Made by a program: the position numbers and the translations under genes. From Takakia lepidozioides (taxonomy: Eukaryota; Streptophyta; Takakiopsida; Takakiales; Takakiaceae), in the NCBI GenBank assembly GCA_030704615.1, contig CM060733.1:33356001-33420000 (forward strand): 64,000 bases of DNA, written 5' to 3'. The notes below the pieces were generated by a model that did no database searches, was not told where the DNA came from, and worked only from the letters and a program-made list of their open reading frames with translations. Numbering within the stretch: position 1 is the first letter of the stretch; the number at the start of each line of letters is the position of its first letter. This document shows positions 1 through 10,248 of the stretch, in pieces.

Positions 1-7
1 TCTCGTA

Positions 8-37
8 CACTACAAGAGATGAGCGTTTTTAGGACTA
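8..37 (+). repeat. CACTA-like left terminal inverted repeat
   Basis: Begins CACTACAAGAGATGAGCG, with a 3-bp GTA duplication just outside (5-7). Pairs imperfectly with the right end at 16612-16641. Confidence 0.8.
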
Positions 38-935
38 CGGCTTTGGCGGAGTCATAAAAACTGCACTAGGTAGATGACTACAGAGCGCTGAAATGCATTG
101 CAGTCATAGTTTTATGATTTTATAGTAATGGATATCACTACATGACTCCGGAAAGTTAGGGAGCATTGGTCAAACATTGTTGACCATGATGACAGGGATG
201 GTTTATATGACTAGTGTGATATGTCTGACTACACGTGGACAACGTTTCATGGAATCTTATGACTCCATGACTGAAGATGGTTTCACCGCTCTATTTATAC
301 GACTACATCACTACACGTGTCATTTTGAAGGCACATATAATGCAAATAAGGTTGCCCATTAGGTTTAAAAAAGTTAAAAAATTGCTAATAAGGTTGCCCA
401 TTAGGGTAATCGTGAACAGAAAGGAGGGCTGGGACTTGGCGTTTTTTGGTCTCCTGCGCCACACCACATAGCCGAGGGATGGAACGCGATGATAGCAGGA
501 TATGCAGGGGCGTGGGATGGAGGCGTTGAGCAAATGATGCACGAAGGAGAAGAGGAGGAGGAGACGAGACGAGGAGAAGCGAGCTCGCCGTTCTTGGGAG
601 AGTCAGCTTGGTCTTAGCATGTGTGTTTCAATCTCTGACTACTCAGCTACGCCGTAGTGGTTCGATCTCACAAACCAATACCTGACTACAGACACAAGCA
701 GCACACACAAAGAGGTCATTTTAGGTTGATGGTCGGTCAAATCCTCCATGGGTCAGGACAGGTCAAGGACAATGTGGTAGGGTACCTTCTTCTTCAACCT
801 ATTTCAGCCTGTGTTGCCCTCTCATCAGACTCGGCCGCAAGATGCATATTGGATTATGTAAGTTAGGTCGTTGGGTAGATCTGTGGTGGTTTGGAGTGAC
901 TTTGGCAAGTTACTGCCAGTGTGGCAGCATGGAAG
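38..935. other. CACTA-like left subterminal region, no gene seen
   Basis: Repeated AGTCATA/TGACTAC-type motifs to about 310, then unique sequence up to the 3' LTR of gypsy-1 at 936. No protein with a recognisable domain is present; the short open frames look accidental. Confidence 0.5.
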
Positions 936-1908
936 TGTCGCGCGGCTTTTACTCACCCATCCCTTCGCTATTCGAGGCGGAAACTCCAAGATTGAAGAGT
1001 TGGAAATCTCTAAGTACTCAGCCCGCGCAGAACAATCAGTCATGACCTACAGCTAGTGTATCATGGGGGTGTTTCCTATTTGTTTCCCTTTTGGTATTCA
1101 TGTTAACTATCTTACCATTGATAATTAAGTATCAGTTTGCTTTATCAATCTATTGGATTCCATCAACTCATCCATTCATTCCACAGCTTCACTCAGATCT
1201 CTCTACACAGTGTGATTGTATCGTAAAAGTATCCGATTATGATTTATCAGGTATCAGGCCGAAGTCATTATGTCTCTAATCTGCTCTCCAATATCACTAC
1301 AGCTTTGCATATATCAAGCATCTACTAATCCTCTTTCCTCCTTCATCGTGCTCTCCATCTCTTGCCTCCGATCTCCGCTCCTGCCTGACTCCGAAGTCCC
1401 CCTCCGAATAATGATGATCCCCCTTCCTTCCCCGTTTCTCCCTTTATCCTCCTATCCGCGGTTCTAACCGTTTCCCTTTCTAACCGTCGTATGTGAACTA
1501 ACATGTTCCCTTCACAGGTGTTGTTCCCCACAGTCGTTCCCTGTCCTACTCTTCGTTCCCTATTATCGTGACAGCTGTGTCAAGCGGTGACTGGCTGTGT
1601 TTGGCTGTGTCGGGCTGTGACTGGCTGTGTGGCTGTGCCGGGCTGTGACTGGCTGTGTGGGCTGTGTCTGCTGTGACGACTGTGACGGGCTGTGTGGGCT
1701 GTGTCGGCTGTGTGGGCTGTGACGACTGTGACGGGCTGTGTTGGCTGTGTGGCCTGTGACTGCTGTGTCGGCTGTGTGGGCTATGTAACCCCCCTCTACA
1801 GTGCGCTGCTGTCACCCCTAAGGCTCCTGTTGGTCTCAGTCTGTGCAAAAATTAAGGGTACCCTACAGATCCCGTATAAGTGTCTAAGTCCCCTACAGTC
1901 CTCTAACA
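936..1908 (-). repeat. gypsy-1 3' LTR
   Basis: On the plus strand it starts TGTCGCGCGG and ends CCTCTAACA, giving TG...CA ends. A near-identical copy lies at 13144-14094 and a diverged solo copy at 32512-33435; comparison with the solo copy fixes the CTCTAACA end. It contains a GGCTGTG minisatellite. Confidence 0.9.
1567..1783. repeat. GGCTGTG-based minisatellite inside the LTR
   Basis: About twenty tandem imperfect units of 9-12 bases built on GGCTGTG plus TC, AC or GA. The same array is at about 13775-13985 and, diverged, at 33146-33315. A 12-base copy-number difference between the two gypsy-1 LTRs lies here. Confidence 0.85.
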
Positions 1909-1931
1909 TTACCCCTTCCCCCCTCAAAAAG
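1909..1931 (-). promoter_or_regulatory. Polypurine tract of gypsy-1
   Basis: On the minus strand GAGGGGGGAAGGGGTAA directly abuts the LTR start TGTTAGAGG. This is the expected place and composition for the plus-strand primer. Confidence 0.75.
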
Positions 1932-1946
1932 CCGTGTCCTCACGGT

Positions 1947-4900
1947 TTACTGTTTCCGAGTAGCAAACCTTTGTGAGTGAGCACCTTGTTGACGTTGAGA
2001 GTTTCGTGGTGGGCTGTGTGTACGAGCCCGAGGTCTGTCTCTGGTTGATGGAGATGGTTGATCACTACCTGGATAAGTGAGGCCTTCTGGAGGCTGATAT
2101 CGAGGTAATCTTTCCGGCATAGGAGATCCCCTTTGTTTCTTCTCTTCCATCTGAATTGCATAGTCTTCTCCCATGTCAAAAGAATTGTGTGAAGAAACAG
2201 TTGTATCAGAATCCTCATCGCCTCTCAGGTGTTTTAATTTTCGAACTTTTTGTGGAATCATCTGGGGCATACAATGTTGTCCTACCATGTCTGGAAGTTT
2301 GTATTTTACAACTTGGTGTAACCGCTGAACAGCAAAATTGGTGTAGGCACTGAGCTCCTTGTCTGTCCAGATGAGTGGGGTACCAATTACTGGTGCAGCG
2401 TGCAAGTACTTCCATGCCACATGTCCCTTATAGAAAATGTCATCAAGTCCGAATTTCTGTGTTGACAATTGGTTGCAGGCTGCTTGAAACCATGAACGAA
2501 TTTGAGAATCCTTCTGCATCATAACTTTTGGGTCATATAGGTATATATGAGGTGGCACCGAAGGTAATACCCAATGATCTCCACTGGAGTAACTTTGAAA
2601 GCGTGTTTGCATCTTTTGTTGCTCAATGTGGTAACGTACCAGAAAACAAGCAGCGTAGTATAGCCCGCACCCCATGACAATACTTGCTATCTCCTTGGTC
2701 TTGGTATAAATGAGTCCATGTACAACCTGGAAAGCAACCAATTCCCTCAACATGGTACCTGCCTCGTGCCAGTATTGTGCAAAGTGATGATCTTCAATAT
2801 GTCGATTGTTTGGAAGAACTTTAGTCCTAGTTGCCACTGGCAGCCAAATACGCATGATTTGGTAGTAATGTGCGAATGACTGCGGAGGACTAAATTCTTT
2901 CCAAGCCAAATCCAACATGATGGGAATTTGGTTGAAGGGCATAAGCATAGCCCTGCTGTACTCCCTTGCAGCTGGAGTTTTAGGTGGGTTAAAAGCGGCA
3001 TTGCCCCATACCTCCGGCTGTGGTGGCTGTGGTGTGGTTGTAGTAACCACAGGTTCAGCTATTGGTACAGTGACCTGTTGTGGTGGTGGTGGTACTGGCT
3101 CCTGTATCATTGGCATCTCCTGCACCTCCTGTGAAGACTGAAAAGCCAGAGTTCTGGCTTGCAAATAAGAAGCCATTAGCTGTTCTTGAGGGATATAGAC
3201 TCTTTGGTCGATGTTTGAAGTGAGGTCTTCCACTTGAGTCTGGAGTCCGTCTACATCCTCTTGTAACTCTGCTATCCTACTATAGACATTGTCTATAGTA
3301 GTTGTGGCAATGTTCTGCACCTGCAGTCTGAGCTCATTCATCTCGCTTTGGGTGAGCTTCCGTGGGCTTTTGCCCTCTACTGGCCCTTGTGCTAACCAGA
3401 CCTGCATAAGGCTGTTATCCACCAAGCTGCTTGTGGTTCCCCTGAGAGTTTGCTCTTCTCTTAGCTTGTACAATTCCAACTGCTGTTGTAAAGCCTCCAT
3501 GCGCTTCGCCTGTGGCTCAACCAATTGCGCATAGGCAGCAAGTAGATTATTGGCTTCCTTCGAAGCCTTGTTACTGACCGCGATTTCATTTCTATTGGCC
3601 ACGATGGTTTGTTGCAACTCCACGATGTGTTTCTCTTGATCAGCTTCCCTCTGCCTGTATTGCTTGGAAGTATCTTCATGGCGACAGATTGTATTCTTCA
3701 TATCGACAATGAGCTTCATTTGCTCAACATTCTCTTCTTCTGCCTTCGTACATTTTTCCGCTTGACTGTTTATTTCTTTTGCTGATTGGTCAAGCATAGT
3801 TGTAAATGTAGCACATTGTATCGCCATCCTGTTATGCACTGTCTGCAACTCCGTATGTAGTGCATTCAGTTCTTGCAACTTGCTTTCATGCTGCACCTGC
3901 ATTTGGTATAGCTGTTGCTTATGTCCTTCGTGCAACTGGTCTTGCGTGAGGTTTGCCTCAATCAGTTGTTGCTTGGCCAACTGCAAAGCCATTTCTGTAT
4001 TGCCCAAGTCCTGCTTCATCTTGAGAGTGACCTCTTCATCGACCTTGTTTGCACACTCAGTGGCAAGTCGAGCCTCAAACTCCTTCCTGAGTTCCTCTTT
4101 CAAGGCTGTCAATTGGGTAATTGGAACATGGGATTTGACATAAGTCCCCAACAAATTAAGTGTCCTGCCTATGGAACTCATCAGCATTGCCTGTTGAGGG
4201 TCATCATGGTGAGGTTGCTGCTGTTCCTCCCGATCTTCAACAGTATGATGTCTCACTAACCATTCAGGCCATTGTCCCACCGGATTTTCTTCCTGAACTA
4301 CTTCATCTATGACTGGTGTTACAGTGTCATGACCTTCCGCCTGTGGTACCTCCAACACAGGTGTGTGCATTATATGCACCTCAGGATTTCCCTTGGGCAA
4401 CTGTTGCACCTCTGGGATTTCTGTCTCCTTGACCAGACCAGAATATTCATAGAGAAGGTCCCCTTTCTCTATTTCTGCCACTATCTGCTCTGTAGTTGGA
4501 ATATCTATCCCTTCACTTTCCAAATCAATTATTTCGGGTTGAGCTGCATGGATAACTTGTGACCTTGTGACAAGTCGTTCAAGTGGCTGTGTTGGCTGTG
4601 ATGCAGAAGTAACTTCCTCCTCCCTCTCTGAAGGTCCTGCTTCCAGTAATAACATTCTTTTGTGCTGCTGTGCCCCTTCCTGGTCATGAGCTTGGGAAAC
4701 ATTATCATGCGGAATCCGTGAAGCCAGTGGATCCGCCACTACAGTCTTTCCCCTTCTCTGCCTCTTAGTCTCGGGTTGTGCTGCTAGTCCACCCTCACTG
4801 TGTGAAGAGCCTTGCTCTTCCATTGCAGTTGTTTCTGGCTCAAACACTCCCATTTCCTTCCTTTCTTGTGCATTAAGTATGCCAGAATTAAGGATTATTT

Positions 4901-5792
4901 GAGCAATGATTGGGCCAGACACTATGATAGGAGACTTTGCGGTAGTACCTTGTAATCTTTTCATCTCCTCTACTAGTGCGTTGTACATAATGTCCGCCCA
5001 TTGTACCTCTTGTCCCTTCAGGCCTTTGAGTATTTCCTCTGTGAAGGATCTGCTCAAATATTGTTGGTTCTGTTTCAGGGCAAACAGAACGTTCAATACC
5101 TGGCCTATCTCTTTTAACCCTGGGTACACAGCTTTGGTACAAGCATAACCCTGAGTTTTAAAGAAACTCCCTTCTTGGAATAAGTCCCCTATTTGCAGTC
5201 TTGCCCTGTGTTCCCCCACATGCACCTGACCTGCTGGCAATCGAAACAATTGCTGGAGGTATAGGGGAGTAAGCATTAATTCAACTCCCTTCACCGTTGT
5301 TGTTCCTGTCCTTGGCTCAAAGTTCTGCAAAAATTGTAACATGTACTGTCTATGGTGTAGTGTCCAATCTAGACTTTGCAATCCTTCCAATCTCAGCTCC
5401 TCCAGTATCTTTATCGCCTGTGGGGTAGCCATCGTTTGTTTCTGCAGAATTGTGGTGCTCTTCACCCTGATTTCCTCCATTCCTCTCACTCTCTTCATCT
5501 TAGACTCACAGAACTGCTTTGGCTGTAACAACTGCAGGAATGCCTGTAGTGCACAAAGCAGAAACGTATGGTTGCCGCAGAAAGCTATGGGTAATCTCTT
5601 GTAAGCCTGCGGGGCTTGCAAGCATTGTTCAAGAGAAAAGCTCTGCTCTTTCGTTTCGTGTCTATGCCATTGCGTAAGTAATATTGCGAGCGTATAGTCT
5701 GTTAGTTCCTCCATAGTTTCCAAGTTATAGCATTTATGGCCTGTCCTGTCGAGACGCCCGTTACTCAGAACGACGCCGCCTCTTGCGCCCAA
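1947..5792 (-). CDS. gypsy-1 3' ORF, 1281-residue protein of unknown function with long coiled coil
   Basis: A single uninterrupted frame between integrase and the polypurine tract, the position of the envelope-like ORF in Athila-type plant elements. No signal peptide or clear membrane span is visible, so it is not evidently an envelope protein. Seen in sequence: a globular N-terminal part (about 1-330), a Gln/Glu/Pro-rich linker, a long heptad-rich coiled coil (about 560-880), a second globular part rich in Trp/Tyr (about 930-1170) and a basic, Ser/Pro/Arg-rich tail. The start is uncertain; METMEEL-like methionines lie about 25 residues inside. A homologous coiled-coil fragment is at 59272-59860 on the other strand, so the ORF is shared between element families. 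A structural or gag-accessory role is only inference. Confidence 0.8.
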   Translation of the reverse strand: MGARGGVVLSNGRLDRTGHKCYNLETMEELTDYTLAILLTQWHRHETKEQSFSLEQCLQAPQAYKRLPIAFCGNHTFLLCALQAFLQLLQPKQFCESKMKRVRGMEEIRVKSTTILQKQTMATPQAIKILEELRLEGLQSLDWTLHHRQYMLQFLQNFEPRTGTTTVKGVELMLTPLYLQQLFRLPAGQVHVGEHRARLQIGDLFQEGSFFKTQGYACTKAVYPGLKEIGQVLNVLFALKQNQQYLSRSFTEEILKGLKGQEVQWADIMYNALVEEMKRLQGTTAKSPIIVSGPIIAQIILNSGILNAQERKEMGVFEPETTAMEEQGSSHSEGGLAAQPETKRQRRGKTVVADPLASRIPHDNVSQAHDQEGAQQHKRMLLLEAGPSEREEEVTSASQPTQPLERLVTRSQVIHAAQPEIIDLESEGIDIPTTEQIVAEIEKGDLLYEYSGLVKETEIPEVQQLPKGNPEVHIMHTPVLEVPQAEGHDTVTPVIDEVVQEENPVGQWPEWLVRHHTVEDREEQQQPHHDDPQQAMLMSSIGRTLNLLGTYVKSHVPITQLTALKEELRKEFEARLATECANKVDEEVTLKMKQDLGNTEMALQLAKQQLIEANLTQDQLHEGHKQQLYQMQVQHESKLQELNALHTELQTVHNRMAIQCATFTTMLDQSAKEINSQAEKCTKAEEENVEQMKLIVDMKNTICRHEDTSKQYRQREADQEKHIVELQQTIVANRNEIAVSNKASKEANNLLAAYAQLVEPQAKRMEALQQQLELYKLREEQTLRGTTSSLVDNSLMQVWLAQGPVEGKSPRKLTQSEMNELRLQVQNIATTTIDNVYSRIAELQEDVDGLQTQVEDLTSNIDQRVYIPQEQLMASYLQARTLAFQSSQEVQEMPMIQEPVPPPPQQVTVPIAEPVVTTTTPQPPQPEVWGNAAFNPPKTPAAREYSRAMLMPFNQIPIMLDLAWKEFSPPQSFAHYYQIMRIWLPVATRTKVLPNNRHIEDHHFAQYWHEAGTMLRELVAFQVVHGLIYTKTKEIASIVMGCGLYYAACFLVRYHIEQQKMQTRFQSYSSGDHWVLPSVPPHIYLYDPKVMMQKDSQIRSWFQAACNQLSTQKFGLDDIFYKGHVAWKYLHAAPVIGTPLIWTDKELSAYTNFAVQRLHQVVKYKLPDMVGQHCMPQMIPQKVRKLKHLRGDEDSDTTVSSHNSFDMGEDYAIQMEEKKQRGSPMPERLPRYQPPEGLTYPGSDQPSPSTRDRPRARTHSPPRNSQRQQGAHSQRFATRKQ

Positions 5793-6187
5793 TTTCTTCC
5801 ATTTTCTTGATCATTTCTCTGATTTTCTATTGGCTGTATTTGCTGTGACTGGATTTTAACTTTTATCTTCTTTAGTGGACTTTCTCTGTTGGATAGTCCA
5901 CTAGGATCACACATGCGACATGAATTCAGCTTTTCTGTACTTGCCGTCGTTCTGTTTCCCTTTTTCCGTATTCATTAATGGGCCCGCCTTTCATCCCATT
6001 TGACGGCCGTTCTTTTCCTCTTTCTTTTTGACACCTGTCGTTGCACTTCATTCTCTGCTGTGTGTCGCACCCTGACCTCCACGTGTCTATTTTTAAAGTA
6101 ATTTCCGTTTCCTCTTCCGTCATCCATTTTCCTGAAGTTTTTATGTGTCCACTTGTCACTGATTCTATGGATCGTGTAATTTTAGTA
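5793..6187. other. Spacer between integrase and 3' ORF of gypsy-1
   Basis: No coding potential recognised. It could hold a subgenomic promoter or splice acceptor for the 3' ORF, but nothing decisive is visible. Confidence 0.4.
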
Positions 6188-6400
6188 GGCTGTGTTGAGC
6201 TGTGACAAGCTGTGTCATACTGTGTTACCCTGTGATAGGCTGTGATGCACTGTGGTAAGCTGTGATAGGCTGTGACACGTTGTGGTATGTTGTTATAGGC
6301 TGTGTTGCGTCGTGATGGGCTGTGATAGGCTGTGTCACGTCGTGATGGGTTGTGATAAGCTGTGTTGCGCCTTGGCGGGCTGTGATAGGCTGTGTCACGT
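6188..6400 (-). repeat. Tandem 30-33 bp repeats at the 3' end of pol
   Basis: Units built on GGCTGTGATAGGCTGTGTCACGT and variants (plus strand) encode the repeated TQPIT(A/T)(H/Y)H motif. The GGCTGTG core is the same as in the LTR minisatellite. Confidence 0.8.
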
Positions 6401-8360
6401 TTGTTTTGCCCACCCTGGTCGTATATGCTGGGCCTAGCAACAGTGTTCCATACTCCGTTCGTAACACTGGTGCAGCCCGTGACTGCTCTTGCGGTTCAAC
6501 ATGCAAATCATGCTGCAGGGGTTTGTCATGGATACCACTGTACCCCTTCAACTTATTTGCATTGACTCTTCCCAGCATTTCTTTGTTAATGGTTTGTAAC
6601 ATGGCGGTGTTGTTATCATACATCTTTTGTATGACATAAGGTCCTTTCCACGGTGATTTAAGCTTAGAAGCTTGAATCTTTCCTTTCTTCTGCAACCATA
6701 GAACCAAATCCCCCGTCTTAAAAGTCTTTAACTTGCCTTCATCAAACTGTTCCTTTCGCTTCATCTGAATTCTGGTCATATTATCAGCTGCATCAGCACG
6801 TACTTCTTCCACATGGTATAATTCATGTTTCCTGACCTTGATGGAGTCTTGCAATTCCATTCTTTTTCCCCACTCCGTTCTCATGGTAGGTAACAGGAAT
6901 TCCACTGGAAGTAAGGCTTCCATACCATAAACTAATTGGAATGGTGTATACTTAGTGGTGACTTTATATGAAGTCCTGTATGACCACAAAGCTGTCAGCA
7001 GCTTTGTATCCCAATCCGTTCTGTTTGCATTGACTATCTTAGCCAAGATAGTACATAGTATTTTGTTGGTAGCCTCTGCCTGCCCATTACCCTGTGGGTA
7101 ATATGTTGTACTCTTTCTATGCACAATCATAAACTCTTTAGTCAACAACTCAATGGTCTCATTCATGAAGTGACTTCCTTGATCACTGATAAATTCTAAG
7201 GGACATCCAAATCGTGTAAGTATGTTCTCGTACAGGAACCTTGCTGTGGACTTGGCTGTGTTGTCCCTCAAAGCTTTAGCTTCCACCCACTTTGTAGTAT
7301 AATCAGTGGCTGTAATTATGTACCTGTTTCGTGTATTCTTGGATGGTGGATTAATTGGTCCAACAAAGTCTAGTCCCCATTTCTGAAATGGTTCCGTAGG
7401 CATTGTAGGATGCAAGGCCATTCTTCCAGATCTCTGCAAAGGTCCTAGCCTCTGACATTCATCACACTTCTGACAATACTCATGTACATCTTTGAACAAA
7501 GTAGGCCACCAGTATCCTGCGAGTAGTATCTTTCTACTGGTAGTCTCTTCTCCAAAATGACCTCCAGCCACTCCTTTATGAACTTCCTCCAAGACTTTAT
7601 TTACTTCATGGTGGTACAAGCATCGTTTTAGTACTCCATCAGGTCCTAACTTATACATTCTGCTTCCTACCATAGTATAAGGTAAAGCTCTGATAGCAAT
7701 TCTCTTCCTCTGCTCCTTACCATAACTAGGTGGGCACTGACCATGAGCAAGGTAGTATCTGATTGGCCACTGCCAATCTAACCATTCATCTGCACTTCCT
7801 TGCACTTCCATTACAAATAAACTCGCATCAGGTAACTGATCGTCCACTCCTGTGGCGGCCTCTCCTGTTGTTAGTCGTGACAAATGATCTGCCACAAGAT
7901 GCAAACGGCCAGGCTTGTAAATAACCTCGAACTCAAACTCATGCAAGATTATTAACCACCTCGCTATCCTTCCACTTATCAAAGGTTTGTTCACCAGATA
8001 TATCAGAGCCTGGTGATCCACATAAAACATAAACTTTCTTCCCAATAGGTAATGCCTGAATTTCTTGACTGCATAAATCATTGCCAATGCTTCTCTTTCC
8101 GTTGTACTATAGTTCCTCTCAGCACTGTTCATCAATCGGCTAGCATAGTACACAGGTGAATCTATATTTCCTGTAACATTCTGGGCTAACACCGCACCCA
8201 ACGCTTCTCCTGATGCATCGCAGTGAACATGAAATACTACATGCCAGTGAGGGTTAATCAGCACAGGTGTAGTTGTTACTGACAGTGTAAGTTCCTCAAA
8301 CGCCTGTTGACATTCAGCTGTCCAGGCAAACACTGCATCTTTCTTCAGAAGCTTGCTCAA
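6225..8360 (-). CDS. pol: gypsy-1 pol, C-terminal part: RNase H and integrase
   Basis: Starts in the RT/RNase H connection and continues through an RNase H domain (HCDASGEALGAVLAQ; EREALAMIYAVKKFRHYL; YVDHQAL; ADHLSRL), the integrase HHCC zinc domain (about 265-305, ending CQKCDECQ), and a DDE core with LDFVGP, TDYTTKWVEA, ISDQGSHF and PQGNGQAEATNK. Its sequence style is that of plant Athila/Tat integrases. The last 60 residues are tandem copies of a unit like TQPITAHHDA, unusual for an integrase and matching the minisatellite at nucleotide level. It is separated from the upstream RT by a one-base shortage in a run of A at about 8365; the intact element surely made one polyprotein. Confidence 0.9.
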   Translation of the reverse strand: MSKLLKKDAVFAWTAECQQAFEELTLSVTTTPVLINPHWHVVFHVHCDASGEALGAVLAQNVTGNIDSPVYYASRLMNSAERNYSTTEREALAMIYAVKKFRHYLLGRKFMFYVDHQALIYLVNKPLISGRIARWLIILHEFEFEVIYKPGRLHLVADHLSRLTTGEAATGVDDQLPDASLFVMEVQGSADEWLDWQWPIRYYLAHGQCPPSYGKEQRKRIAIRALPYTMVGSRMYKLGPDGVLKRCLYHHEVNKVLEEVHKGVAGGHFGEETTSRKILLAGYWWPTLFKDVHEYCQKCDECQRLGPLQRSGRMALHPTMPTEPFQKWGLDFVGPINPPSKNTRNRYIITATDYTTKWVEAKALRDNTAKSTARFLYENILTRFGCPLEFISDQGSHFMNETIELLTKEFMIVHRKSTTYYPQGNGQAEATNKILCTILAKIVNANRTDWDTKLLTALWSYRTSYKVTTKYTPFQLVYGMEALLPVEFLLPTMRTEWGKRMELQDSIKVRKHELYHVEEVRADAADNMTRIQMKRKEQFDEGKLKTFKTGDLVLWLQKKGKIQASKLKSPWKGPYVIQKMYDNNTAMLQTINKEMLGRVNANKLKGYSGIHDKPLQHDLHVEPQEQSRAAPVLRTEYGTLLLGPAYTTRVGKTNVTQPITARQGATQLITTHHDVTQPITAHHDATQPITTYHNVSQPITAYHSASQPITG

Positions 8361-10248
8361 TGGTGCTGCTTTTGTGCATACCTTTTGACAAATCTTCTGT
8401 AATAACTGGTTTGCCCAAGGAATCTCCTTAAACTCTTAACATTCACTGGTGGTGGAGAGACTTTAATGGACTCTGTCTTCCTGGGATCCACAAGAAGTCC
8501 CTTCTTACACACAATGTGTCCCAGAAGCACCCCTGAGTTCACACAGAAAGTACACTTCTCTGGATTCAAGCCCAGACCTCTCATCCTGCATCTGGCCAGG
8601 CATAACTCCAATTTATGCAAGTGCTCATTCTTAGAGCTGTACACACTGAAATCATCCAAAACACCTGCATGAAATCATCCAGATACTCATGAAAAGATTC
8701 ACTTATCACTCTCTGAAAGGTCGCTGGTGCATTACAAAGTCCAAAGGGCATGACTTTGTATGCATAAGCCCCCCAGTCTGTGATGAAAGCTGTTTTCCCT
8801 TGGTCTTCTTCTGCCACTTGCACTTGATTATAACCACTGAAGCCATCCATGAATGAGTACATCTCATGGCCTGCCACAGTGTCTAATACTGCTTCTGTGA
8901 ATGGCAAAGGGAAAGGATCTTTCTTCGTACAAGCATTCAGCTTCTTATAGTTCACACATACTCTTAGCTTGCCATTCTTCTTTGGAACTATAACAATGGG
9001 TGACAACCAAGTTGTATACTCTATTGGGTATATAAACTTAGCCTCAGCCAACTTCTTTATCTCTTCTCCAACCTTCTGTGCGTAGTTGGGATTCATTCTA
9101 TACCTCGCCTGTTTGATTGGTACTGACCCTGGTTCCAGTTCAATCTTATGCTGACAGACTTCAGGTGGTATCCCTTTTAGATCCTCATAGCTCCAAGCAA
9201 ATACATCTCTGTATTTGATGAACAAGCTTTTAGCTTCTTCGAAGAATTCCGGCTCCAAATCAGCTCCTACTTTCACCATTCTCGGTTCCTCCTGAGTTCC
9301 CACATTTACTTCTCTCACCTGCTCATCAGCTGTGATTGTCCAACCAGTCACCACTTCATCCTTTAAGCTCACAGTGGCTGGTTCTTCTAGGATTTCTATC
9401 TCTCCCTCCTTTTCTTCATAGAAATGTGGTGGGTAACAGTTGGTTTCCTCTTCAATTGGTGTTGCCGACACTACACCACAGCAGATACCTCTTAAACAAC
9501 TTAGGCTTTCCAGCCGCATCTCCGCAACCTGCTCCCATTCTGGGTGTGCAGCAAATAGGGTAGCTTCCTGCTCCTCATCCAGTCCTCCTCTCCAGTCATA
9601 CTCTCTGACTCCTCGAGGTCTTCTTGTAGCAGGTAATCTACTAGATTTCTTTGTGGTAATTTGTATCTCGTGCATCCCATTATGCACAGTTAGTAACTGA
9701 GAATTCCAGTCATGGAATACCCTGGCCTGTTTCAGCCATGGACGTCCCAATAATAAGGAGTAAGCCTCCATGACTTCATCCATTTTTAATACAGTTACTG
9801 TGATCATAAAGATCATTTTCTGTATCTGTATCTTAACTCCTCTTATTAATCCCAATGGCTGTACACTTCTTTGATCTGCCATTGTTACTGTAAATGGGGC
9901 TGGTTTCATGTTACTTAGACCAAGCTTCTTCCTTAATTGGTCTGTCATGATATTTACTCCAGAACCACCATCTATCAGTACATCAGTTAGTTCTGTGCTT
10001 CCAATTCTCAATTGGATTACTGGCATAGAATCATCAAAGTCCATGACTGGTTCTCGCCCTTCCGGCTTCACATTATAACTGGTCACCTTGCTGTTCAGGT
10101 CTGTGTTTCCTGTCTCTTGGGCAATTCGATTGATTGCCTGATACAGCCTGTGCCTACAATAAGGTGCCACAGCTAATAGCTGTCCAATGGTAATTTCTGC
10201 TTTGGTCTGACATATTACTGCAGCCAAAGTCTCTTCATTACTTTGCAT
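8357..10248 (-). CDS. pol: gypsy-1 pol, N-terminal part: protease and reverse transcriptase (frame broken)
   Basis: An aspartic protease with LIDGGSGVNIM, the DGGSG form common in Tat-like plant elements, is followed by RT. RT blocks visible: VPKKNGKLRVCVNYKKLNA, FPLPFTEAVLD, FMDGFSGYNQV, KTAFITDWG, MPFGLCNAPATFQRV and the catalytic LDDFSVYSS. Two frames are needed: 8581-10248 carries protease and RT fingers/palm; 8357-8659 carries the catalytic LDDF and the thumb (LNPEKCTF, LLGHIV, RRFLGQTSYYRRF). The switch at about 8655 is a run of four T where five would keep frame. A preceding YLDDF in the longer frame is not the catalytic motif; the homologous position is VFLDDFSVY. Confidence 0.9.

Noticed and set aside
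1947-5792. Retroviral-type envelope gene
   Set aside because: No signal peptide, cleavage site or clear membrane segment; long coiled coil and basic tail instead.
8640-8700. YLDDF at about 8685 as the RT catalytic motif
   Set aside because: The following VFLDDFSVY in the next frame aligns with the family catalytic motif; YLDDFMQ is part of the preceding helix region.
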